Positions 43,375 to 50,561 of a stretch of DNA of 64,000 nucleotides are shown in pieces. Source of the DNA: an uncultured Lachnospiraceae bacterium. GTDB lineage: Bacteria; Bacillota; Clostridia; Lachnospirales; Lachnospiraceae. The stretch is taken from assembly GCA_910580195.1 (NCBI GenBank), contig CAJTWA010000002.1, positions 62,001-126,000 of the forward strand, in the 5' to 3' direction. A program made the position numbers and the translations under genes. How positions within the stretch are numbered: the first letter of the stretch is position 1; each line of letters begins with the position of its first letter. A model generated the notes under the pieces. It ran no database searches and was not told the DNA's origin. It saw only the letters and a list, made by a program, of their open reading frames with translations.

Positions 43375-43467
43375 GGGCAGGGAACATTTTTTGCCATTGG
43401 CCTTGTAATCAATTTACCATTTTACAGCCTTAAAAATTTAGGGATACTAGAAAGGAGAACCAGCAAT

Positions 43468-43755
43468 ATGGGTACATTTAAAAACAATTTTCTCTGGGGC
43501 GGGGCATGTGCCGCCAACCAATTTGAAGGCGCTTGGGATTTAGACGGCAAAGGCGGCAGCATCTCAGACCACTGTACCAGCGGCTGGGGCTGGCAGATTG
43601 ACCCGCAGGGGCTGCGCTAGACCTAAACGAAATTTATGGGCGCTGCCAGATCCCCATTATGGTAGTAGAAAACGGCTTAGGCGCTTACGGCAAAAATCCG
43701 AGGATGGGAAAATCCATGACAGTTACCGGATAGACTACCTCTGGCAGCACCGGGA
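43468..43755 (+). pseudogene. Remnant of a GH1 6-phospho-beta-glucosidase
   Basis: ATG 43468 after AAAGGAG opens FLWGGACAANQFEGAWD, the N-terminal signature of GH1 6-phospho-beta-glucosidases. After about 44 codons the frame jumps to the family's C-terminal region: GWGWQIDPQGLR then a stop, LNEIYGRCQIPIMVVENGLG in a second frame (the nucleophile motif VVENG) and EDGKIHDSYRIDYLWQH in a third. About 300 or more codons are missing from the middle and two frameshifts follow. The gene is dead. Confidence 0.92.
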
Positions 43756-43762
43756 GATTGGC

Positions 43763-44197
43763 TTACCCCCGTTTCCGCCCCTCTAACTTCTGGTTCATCC
43801 GCTCCGCCTCCCGGTACTCCAGCCAAGACGACAGGATGCCTACCGTAAGGTATACGAACGCAATTGCCGCAACCATCCCCAAAACCTGTTCCCAGTTCCC
43901 GAAGGAAAACCACTCAAACCAAAAACCGCAAAGCAAAACAACTGCGTTCACATACAGATAATACCCCACAATCCGGGCCAGCATGGACTTCTTGGACACT
44001 TCCTGCCCGCCGTCCACAGGCAGCACGAGGCTGCCCAAGGTGCAGATTCCGGAAAGCCCCAAGATCTGCCACAGAATTTTTACCTGCAGCCTTTCTTCCC
44101 ATCCATAAAACGCGGAAATGAATACTGCCGCCACAAATAAAATCCCCGTGGTAATTTTTACATACAGCGACATCATGGCATACAGCCGTTTCCTCAT
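43763..44197 (-). CDS. DUF3021 membrane protein
   Basis: 144 residues with four membrane segments (about 12-30, 42-60, 72-92 and 102-124). Length, topology and its place directly after a LytTR regulator match DUF3021 proteins, which usually accompany such regulators and are thought to tune them. ATG follows GGAGGGATTTTGG. Its stop comes within a few bases of the GH1 remnant on the other strand. Confidence 0.8.
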   Translation of the reverse strand: MRKRLYAMMSLYVKITTGILFVAAVFISAFYGWEERLQVKILWQILGLSGICTLGSLVLPVDGGQEVSKKSMLARIVGYYLYVNAVVLLCGFWFEWFSFGNWEQVLGMVAAIAFVYLTVGILSSWLEYREAERMNQKLEGRKRG

Positions 44198-44210
44198 CCA
44201 AAATCCCTCC

Positions 44211-44648
44211 TCACACGCCCAGTTTTTCTTTTAGCAGGGACGCATATTGCCTAGAAATGATGACCCTTTCCCCATTTTCCAGCAAAGCCTCATAGCGTCC
44301 CCCAAAGGCAGGGGCAAGCCTTTTGATTTTATTCAGGTTCAGGATGGAGGACTTGGACACACGGATGAAATCCCGGGCCGGCAGCTCCTCCAAAAGTTCA
44401 TAAAGTTTGCTTTTCACCTGATAAACTTCCGATTTGCAGTAGGCAAAGACCTTCTGGTCTACCGATTCAAAATAAAACACGTCCTCCGGCTCCAGAAAAA
44501 ACATTCCGCTCCCCTGATAGGCCGTAAGTTTCGCGCCGCCTTGCCGGAACTGGTTGATAAGCCTTACCATGTCTTCCGTCAGGGCGCTGCACTTGATGAT
44601 GATTTCCTCTTCTTCCTCTGGGGTTATATCTAAAATTGTTACTTTCAT
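44211..44648 (-). CDS. LytTR-family transcriptional regulator
   Basis: 145 residues. The N-terminal 45 residues have no receiver domain. Residues about 48-143 are a LytTR DNA-binding domain: DVFYFESVDQKVFAYCKSEVY, ELPARDFIRVSKSSILNLNKI and LENGERVIISRQYASLLKE. It lies 13 bases before the DUF3021 gene, the usual pair. It most likely controls its own operon and the nearby ABC-2 transporter. Confidence 0.92.
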   Translation of the reverse strand: MKVTILDITPEEEEEIIIKCSALTEDMVRLINQFRQGGAKLTAYQGSGMFFLEPEDVFYFESVDQKVFAYCKSEVYQVKSKLYELLEELPARDFIRVSKSSILNLNKIKRLAPAFGGRYEALLENGERVIISRQYASLLKEKLGV

Positions 44649-44708
44649 GATGTTCCTCTAGGCGTATGCCTGAAATATGCACTGGCTAGGCAAGGTATCT
44701 TGGCAGGC

Positions 44709-46391
44709 TTAACCTATGACTTTCCATTTGCCGGAACGGCTGCTCCCAACACGCACAATTTTTCCAATTCTCTGCAGCTCTACCGTCATACGCTTAACTG
44801 TCCGAAGGGATAAGCCGGTTCTCTGGCTCATTTGTTTTTGGGTAATTGCCCCATCTTCCCGGATGAAAGAAACTAACTTTTCCTCATCTGCCAGTAACTT
44901 TCTTAATACCATATTAGGCTCTCTTTCCATGCCATCTGCCCTTACGTTAGCAAAACCTTCTTTGGTGCCATTCCCAATGGCTTTTTTAGTGCCATCCTTG
45001 CCATTAATACTTGCCCTTTTAGTGCCATCCACAACATTAATATTGGCTTTTTTAGTGCCATCTTTACCATTAACAATAGCTTTTTTGGTGCCATCCTTCC
45101 TGCTAAAACTGTCAACTTTGGTGCCATTGGTGCCAATCCGCTTCCCTGTTTCGCCAATTATCTCTGCCTTTGCAGAAGCCTGAGGCCCAATTACCCCATA
45201 AAGGTCTACTTCCATTTCCCTCCGGAAAAGATTAATCCTGAAATCACTTCCCAAATCCAGCAATTCAGGCTCCCGGAGCCCATATTCCTTTGCTTCTTCA
45301 AATATTTTCGGAATACCAGTCCCCCATGCCTCCACCATGTTCATATATGCGAAAATTTTTGCTATGGCACTATTCCGGATCTTAGATATTCCCAATTTCA
45401 TTTTTTCAACAGTCAAATCCTTATCCAACATCCCCGGCGAAGTTATTTCCAGACGGTCGTCAAATAATGCTACTTGTACTTTTCCTGGGCAAAGATAGGA
45501 GCGATGGCATACAGCATTTGTAATCATCTCACGGATAGAACGGATTGGAAGTTCATAAATATCTTGGCGGGCTAAGCCCTCAATACGTGAACCAAGGTTA
45601 ATATGTTCCAGCACAAAGTTATATGCTGACTCTACCTCCTCATCAATACATCCCGAAAACTCCTTCCTTGTAATGAAAATATTGCGTGTTTTCCCCTTAA
45701 AAACCGCACACTGAACCACAGCATCTGGATATTCCCCTAACTCGCCGTCCAAAAGCTGATATCCATTTGTTGCATAATATTTTCCCTTTTCTTCATGGAC
45801 AGCCTTAAAGGAAACCAACTGCCTAATCCCAATTTGCTTTAGAGATTTTTTCATTTCCTCATCTGCACACAAATTTAATGCATGTTGGTATAACCGTTTG
45901 CAGAGCCCCTCCATCTCCATTTCTGACAGCTCACGTCCTATCGGTTCTGAATCAAAACTGCGGTTTCTGGCATACAATGCCATTTCCTGAATCTGGTATA
46001 TTGCTGCTTTCCTCGTTGTGCCAGACACACGCAGATAAACCCCATCAATCATCCCTTGGCTCTTAATGCAATACGGCCGCTGCATCCCAGCAGGCACATC
46101 TGCCACAATAATATATTTGCCATGGAATTCCTGTATTTCTATGTTTGGGGTAATTTTAGGCTCACAGCTATCATAGATTGCATTTGTAATGGCATCCATT
46201 TTCTGGAAAACCTCCTCTTTTCCAAAGCCGCGGATATTCCATGTATTATTTTCTACCCCAAATACCAGACGCCCTCCGTTTGCATTTGCAAAAGCAACAA
46301 CTGTGCGCATATAATTTTCACTTTTAGCCGGGATATCTTCTTTATATTCAATTTCGCTCTTTTCCCCTGTTAAAATTTCTTCCACCGTCAT
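44709..46391 (-). CDS. AlbA_2-domain protein with repeat linker and HTH
   Basis: 560 residues. Residues 1-130 are an AlbA_2 (Schlafen-like) domain: SEIEYKEDIPAKSENYMRTV and FANANGGRLVFGVEN. The middle carries an ATPase-like C-terminal region (SIREMITNAVCHRSY, EAWGTGIPKI). Residues 433-476 are four 11-residue repeats based on DGTKKAxxNGK. The end is a winged helix (ITQKQMSQRTGLSLRTVKRM). It is probably a transcription regulator. It lies 13 bases after the permease gene and splits the usual ABC-2/LytTR/DUF3021 set. Confidence 0.82.
   Translation of the reverse strand: MTVEEILTGEKSEIEYKEDIPAKSENYMRTVVAFANANGGRLVFGVENNTWNIRGFGKEEVFQKMDAITNAIYDSCEPKITPNIEIQEFHGKYIIVADVPAGMQRPYCIKSQGMIDGVYLRVSGTTRKAAIYQIQEMALYARNRSFDSEPIGRELSEMEMEGLCKRLYQHALNLCADEEMKKSLKQIGIRQLVSFKAVHEEKGKYYATNGYQLLDGELGEYPDAVVQCAVFKGKTRNIFITRKEFSGCIDEEVESAYNFVLEHINLGSRIEGLARQDIYELPIRSIREMITNAVCHRSYLCPGKVQVALFDDRLEITSPGMLDKDLTVEKMKLGISKIRNSAIAKIFAYMNMVEAWGTGIPKIFEEAKEYGLREPELLDLGSDFRINLFRREMEVDLYGVIGPQASAKAEIIGETGKRIGTNGTKVDSFSRKDGTKKAIVNGKDGTKKANINVVDGTKRASINGKDGTKKAIGNGTKEGFANVRADGMEREPNMVLRKLLADEEKLVSFIREDGAITQKQMSQRTGLSLRTVKRMTVELQRIGKIVRVGSSRSGKWKVIG
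44964..45095 (-). repeat. Four in-frame 33-bp repeats in the AlbA_2 gene
   Basis: Four tandem 33-base units encode DGTKKAIVNGK and three variants, forming a basic flexible linker between the ATPase-like part and the HTH. Confidence 0.85.
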
Positions 46392-46404
46392 AAATTACTC
46401 CTTA

Positions 46405-47322
46405 TCAGCGGTCGCTAACCTCTCTTTTTCCCTGCACCAGCACAACCAATATCAATGCTATTATACCACACCCTGCCAAAAATAGCGCCTGAAAAGAAGG
46501 ATTTACCATCTTCCCCCCTAGTTCCACCTGAATCCCCATATATTCCTGATACCCCAAAACCACTTCCTCCGGCGTCCCGGCAAATGCGGTTTCCAATGCC
46601 TGCCCACAGCAGGCCACCCGCATAAGGGAGGCGCCATGGAGCACCGGAAGGTATTTCAGGGCCGTGGCGACCCCTTCCGGGAGGTTTCCCATCGGGAGGT
46701 AAATCGCCCCTACAAAGCCCACCAGCGTCCCAATGACTGTCCCAAATCCAGACCATGCGCTGCTGCTTTTTACAAATATGGCAAAGAGGTACATCATGGC
46801 TGCAAACACCCCTACATTCAGCACAACCAGCAGCAAAATTTCCCCAAGCGCTGCAAGGCTTAAGAGCTCCCCGCCTGTAGCTGCAATATAGCAAAGGGCC
46901 GCCCCCAAAGTCAGCACGCACATAAAAACCCCAACCAGCATAGCCGAGGCCACATAGGAAAAGGCAACCAGCCCCCGGCTAACCGGCGCAGAATACAGGC
47001 TTGCCAGCTTCCCATCGGAGCTGTCCGCTACCCGGTTCCCTACCACAGTCAAAGTCACTGTCACCGCATTGACAATCAGGATTCCTGCCAGCGTCCAGTA
47101 TTGGACCAGTTCCTTTGCATGGGCTTCGTCCAGCGCAAGGTCCCGGACGCCGCCGTATTCCTCCAGCAGGGATACCACATGCTCCTCATTCATATCCCCA
47201 AGGAACACTCCCATCAGCATCAGCACAATCAGCATGGAAAGCAGGGAGAAAAACACCGCGCCTTTGTCCCGCAGGAACACCAAACAATTCCGTTTTGTTA
47301 AATAATAAAATTTTTTCACCAT
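46405..47322 (-). CDS. ABC-2 type transporter permease
   Basis: 305 residues with six membrane segments and a large extracytoplasmic loop after the first (about 45-75), the ABC-2 permease layout. It starts VKKFYYLTKRNCLVFLRDKGAVFFS. GTVIGTLVGFVGAIYLPMGNLP is the typical fifth-helix region (GAIYLPMGNLP). It lies 47 bases after the ATPase gene and forms an exporter with it. The substrate is unknown; peptide antibiotics or lipids are common for this group. Confidence 0.9.
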   Translation of the reverse strand: MVKKFYYLTKRNCLVFLRDKGAVFFSLLSMLIVLMLMGVFLGDMNEEHVVSLLEEYGGVRDLALDEAHAKELVQYWTLAGILIVNAVTVTLTVVGNRVADSSDGKLASLYSAPVSRGLVAFSYVASAMLVGVFMCVLTLGAALCYIAATGGELLSLAALGEILLLVVLNVGVFAAMMYLFAIFVKSSSAWSGFGTVIGTLVGFVGAIYLPMGNLPEGVATALKYLPVLHGASLMRVACCGQALETAFAGTPEEVVLGYQEYMGIQVELGGKMVNPSFQALFLAGCGIIALILVVLVQGKREVSDR

Positions 47323-47369
47323 TTTTGCCCATCCCTTCCGTTTTACCTAAGTACAAACCATGCGCTTCT

Positions 47370-48284
47370 TTACCCTATGGATTCTGTCACATTCAGGAAC
47401 ACGTCATCCATGGTCCCTTGGATGACTTCAAACCCTTCGATGCCCTCCTGCAACCCCTCCACCAGCGGAAGGGCGGCAAGGGTGTGCCTAATCTGCACAA
47501 GCACCCTGTCCTCCCGGATGGAATATTTCAAGCCCCGGGCAGCAAGCATTTCTAATATTTCCTGTTGGCGTCCCTGCTTCGGTATCAGGAACAGTTTATC
47601 TTTCGCATATTTTTCCTTTAAAGAAAAGGGCGTCCCATACTCTACGAAATGCCCATGGTCTATGATCCCGATATGGTCTGCCTTTGCAGCCTCTTCCATA
47701 TAGTGGGTGGTAAGGAACACCGTCATGCCTAATTCCTGCTGCAGCCTGTGCACGGTTTCCCACACGTTTTTCCGGGTGGCCGGGTCAAGGCCTGTGGTCG
47801 GCTCATCCAGAAACAGGATATCGGGGGTGTGCATCAGCGCCCGCGCAATCTCGCACCTCCTTTTCTGCCCGCCGGACAGCTTGCCAAATGGGCGTTTCAG
47901 CACGTCCCCCAGCCCTAAAAGTTCCGCCACGCGGGCAAGGCTTTTCTTTAATTTTGTCCCGTCACTTTCATAAAGGCTGCCCCGAACCAGCAGGTTTTCC
48001 CGGACGGACAGCAGGTTGTCCAGACAGTTATTTTGGTACACGACGCCGATATGGCGCTTGATTTCCTCATTTTCCTTCCCAAGCGCAAGCCCCTCAATCC
48101 ATACGTCCCCGCCGGTGGGCTCCTGCAAGGTGCAGAGCATGTTGATGGTGGTGGATTTCCCTGCGCCGTTAATCCCCAGGAACCCAAAGAGTTCCCCCTT
48201 TTCTACGGAAAAGCTGATGTCGTCTACTGCTTTCACTTCTTTGTAATATTTTTTCAGATGCTTTACGGTAATTGCCGTTTCCAT
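47370..48284 (-). CDS. ABC transporter ATP-binding protein
   Basis: 304 residues from ATG 48284, seven bases after GGGAGG. Walker A GINGAGKSTTINML, Q-loop VVYQNNCLDNLLSV, signature KLSGGQKRRCEIARAL, Walker B ILFLDEPTTGLDP and switch His in FLTTHYME. The C-terminal 80 residues resemble the DrrA/NatA extension. It is the first gene of the operon with the permease. Confidence 0.95.
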   Translation of the reverse strand: METAITVKHLKKYYKEVKAVDDISFSVEKGELFGFLGINGAGKSTTINMLCTLQEPTGGDVWIEGLALGKENEEIKRHIGVVYQNNCLDNLLSVRENLLVRGSLYESDGTKLKKSLARVAELLGLGDVLKRPFGKLSGGQKRRCEIARALMHTPDILFLDEPTTGLDPATRKNVWETVHRLQQELGMTVFLTTHYMEEAAKADHIGIIDHGHFVEYGTPFSLKEKYAKDKLFLIPKQGRQQEILEMLAARGLKYSIREDRVLVQIRHTLAALPLVEGLQEGIEGFEVIQGTMDDVFLNVTESIG

Positions 48285-48545
48285 ACGCGGCCTCCCTTCT
48301 GTTTCCAATGACGTAACATATCCCGCTGGGCATACATTGCAGACAAATTTCGCTGTTAATGTTACTTTAACAGAAGGGTTCTGGAATACAAGGGGAATGA
48401 GGGTGAAATGCAAAAAGGGCAGGGCAACCTGCAAATAGGCAATGTAACCTGCTAAGAAACATAACTTCTTTGGCAAATCCTTTTTTGGTATCCCCAAATT
48501 AGCATACACGGAACTTTTCGTAATCTATACTTTAGTAAACTATAA

Positions 48546-48574
48546 TTGACTAAAATATCATAGTGCAGTATAAT
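48546..48574 (+). promoter_or_regulatory. Promoter of the AAA ATPase gene
   Basis: TTGACT (48546-48551), 17 bases, TATAAT (48569-48574). An inverted pair TTTAGT/ACTAAA brackets the -35 and could be an operator. It serves the gene at 48689 across a leader of about 110 bases. In the 404-base gap 48285-48688 I see nothing more. Confidence 0.65.
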
Positions 48575-48688
48575 ATGGAAAAATATAACCATGCCAACAA
48601 CTATGAAACATGCCTAGGTACATGCTACATCGCCCTATGCCACCATGCAAAGCCTATGGCATCCCCAATACAGAACGGAGGTAAGAAG

Positions 48689-50110
48689 ATGTTCATTGGA
48701 AGGGAACGAGAATTGTCTGCCCTAAACCGGCTTTACGCATCCGGCAAATTTGAATTTGCCGTCATTTACGGCCGCCGCAGAGTTGGAAAAACCGCGCTTA
48801 TCAGCCAATTTATCAGGGATAAGAAAGCAATCTATTTTATGGGGGTGGAAAGCAACGCCAAGCAGAATCTGGAGAATTTCAGCAAAAATATTTTGGAGTC
48901 CGGGACAGGGCTTTTGGCTGCAACATCTTTTTTGTCTTTTCAGGCTGCACTAGAATATGTATTCCAATTGTCCGAAAAAGAACGTTTGGTTTTGGCAATT
49001 GACGAATACCCTTACGTTGCCCGTTCCTCCGAAAGCCTTGCATCTACCCTTCAGCTTTTAATTGACAGGAAAAAAGACTGCTCTAAGTTAATGCTGATTC
49101 TCTGCGGTTCCTCTATGTCTTATATGGAAGACCATGTACTGGCCTATAAGGCGCCGCTTTATGGCAGGCGGACAGCGCAGATGAAGCTGCTGCCCTTCGA
49201 TTTTGCAGATACCTGCCGGTATTTTAAAAATTTCTCCGATACAGACAAAGCCCTGATTTATGGCATTGTAGGCGGGACACCTCAGTATTTGCTGCAAATG
49301 GACGATAGCTTAAGCATCGCAGATAACCTGAAACATACCTTCCTGAACCCAACCTCCTCCCTTTTTGAAGAACCGGAAAACCTGCTGAAGCAAGAAGTGC
49401 GGGAGCCTGCTCTTTACAATGCCATAATTACAGCCGTTGCAGGCGGCGCTTCACGCATGGCCGAAATTTCTTCCAAAGTCGGGGAAACCACCAGCGTCTG
49501 CGCCTCCTACTTGAAAAACTTAATGGCGCTCGGGTTAATCCAAAAAGAATCGCCTTATGGGGAAAAGCCTTCCCGGAAATCTATTTATTCCATTTCCGAT
49601 AATATGTTCCGTTTTTGGTACCGGTTTGTACCAGAAAACAATTCCATCATAGCCCGCGGGGCTGCTGATTTGGCCTATCAGCGAATTGCACCCCATCTGC
49701 CGGATTATATGGGAAAAGTATTTGAAGAGATTTGCAGGCAATACCTTTGGGCGCTGCTGTTAAGAGGCAAATCCCCGGTGGATTTCAGGGAACTTGGCCG
49801 TTGGTGGGGGACTGACCCCTCTTCCCGCAGCCAAGCAGAAATTGATATCATGGGGGAACAGGACAAGGATTCTGCCCTTTTTTGCGAATGTAAATGGACG
49901 AATGAAAACGTAGATGCCAAGGTTTTGGAAAAACTGGTAAGCCGGGGCAAATTGTTCCATTACCGCGATACCCATTTTTACCTGTTTGCAAAATGCGGCT
50001 TTACAAAGGGCTGCATAGAAAAAGCAGAGGATTCCGGCAATGTAACCCTTGCCTCATACTGCGATATTTTGGAGCTGCTGCTTTCCGGCAGCAGCCCGGC
50101 CCCCGCATAA
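48689..50110 (+). CDS. AAA ATPase with DUF234 (nuclease-like) C-terminus
   Basis: 473 residues from ATG 48689 after GGAGGTAAGAAG. Archaeal-type ATPase domain: FIGRERELSALNRLY, VIYGRRRVGKTALISQF (Walker A), LVLAIDEYPYVAR (Walker B) and ILCGSSMSYMED. A winged helix follows (MAEISSKVGETTSVCASYLKNL). The DUF234 tail has SQAEIDIMGEQ then FCECKWTNE, whose D...ECK pattern is PD-(D/E)XK-nuclease-like. Function in bacteria is undefined; such genes often travel with mobile or defence regions. Confidence 0.88.
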   Translation: MFIGRERELSALNRLYASGKFEFAVIYGRRRVGKTALISQFIRDKKAIYFMGVESNAKQNLENFSKNILESGTGLLAATSFLSFQAALEYVFQLSEKERLVLAIDEYPYVARSSESLASTLQLLIDRKKDCSKLMLILCGSSMSYMEDHVLAYKAPLYGRRTAQMKLLPFDFADTCRYFKNFSDTDKALIYGIVGGTPQYLLQMDDSLSIADNLKHTFLNPTSSLFEEPENLLKQEVREPALYNAIITAVAGGASRMAEISSKVGETTSVCASYLKNLMALGLIQKESPYGEKPSRKSIYSISDNMFRFWYRFVPENNSIIARGAADLAYQRIAPHLPDYMGKVFEEICRQYLWALLLRGKSPVDFRELGRWWGTDPSSRSQAEIDIMGEQDKDSALFCECKWTNENVDAKVLEKLVSRGKLFHYRDTHFYLFAKCGFTKGCIEKAEDSGNVTLASYCDILELLLSGSSPAPA

Positions 50111-50119
50111 ATTTTATAC

Positions 50120-50148
50120 TTGTTATTAAGATGGCTTTGTGGTAGAAT
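50120..50148 (+). promoter_or_regulatory. Promoter in the gap after the AAA ATPase gene
   Basis: TTGTTA (50120-50125), 17 bases, TAGAAT (50143-50148). It would start a transcript near 50155 that ends at the terminator 50472-50506, about 350 bases. Confidence 0.5.
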
Positions 50149-50301
50149 ATGGTTGAGAATATCAGGAACAGATAAAGGTGTACCACCCTGCACTATTCGC
50201 AGTAGCGCAGGGCAAAGGTTGGTATCTAGGCTACCACACAATGCAGAACAAGTCTGCGATACACACCGATTATTATAAGCGATATTTGCTTGATTGACAA
50301 T

Positions 50302-50493
50302 ATGGAAGTGTATTTTTGCAGGATAAGTGATGCAATCCTTGAAATAAAGCAGCAAGGTGTCAGGTGTGGAACGCATACCGGCACCTTGTTCTTGGTTTCT
50401 CACAAGGATATTCCAAGCGGGCAGGCGCTTCCTGCCTTTTGGGGTATTCTGGGTGGGAAATCGGAGTTGATAAGCAGGCTGCGGTTTTATTAG
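50302..50493 (+). CDS. Uncertain 63-residue ORF inside a short transcription unit
   Basis: Opens at ATG 50302 (an in-frame TTG lies at 50290). It reads MEVYFCRISDAILEIKQQG and ends FWGILGGKSELISRLRFY, with its TAG inside a terminator hairpin. No good Shine-Dalgarno precedes it. It lies in a promoter-terminator unit, so the stretch 50155-50506 may be a small mRNA or a structured RNA. I recognise neither the protein nor an RNA family. The rest of the 451-base gap 50111-50561 holds a CCCTGC/GCAGGG hairpin near 50190. Confidence 0.3.
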   Translation: MEVYFCRISDAILEIKQQGVRCGTHTGTLFLVSHKDIPSGQALPAFWGILGGKSELISRLRFY

Positions 50494-50506
50494 GCCTGCT
50501 TTTTTC
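50472..50506 (+). terminator. Terminator upstream of the BspA-like gene
   Basis: AGCAGGC and GCCTGCT pair around a 14-base loop, followed by a TTTTTTC tract. It ends whatever starts at 50155 and isolates the BspA-like gene, unless it works as an attenuator for that gene. Confidence 0.75.
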
Positions 50507-50561
50507 TTTGGTTTTCTGTGGAACAAATTATTTTTTCTACAAAGAAAGCGAGGGAAAAGAA

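Noticed and set aside
47370..48509. A 75-codon longer reading of the ABC ATPase gene
   Set aside because: GGGAGG directly precedes ATG 48284, and the extra residues are hydrophobic junk absent from ABC ATPases.
50155..50506. c-di-GMP or ydaO riboswitch before the BspA-like gene
   Set aside because: Conserved cores of those classes were not found; only an AGGGCAAAGG stretch resembles one element.
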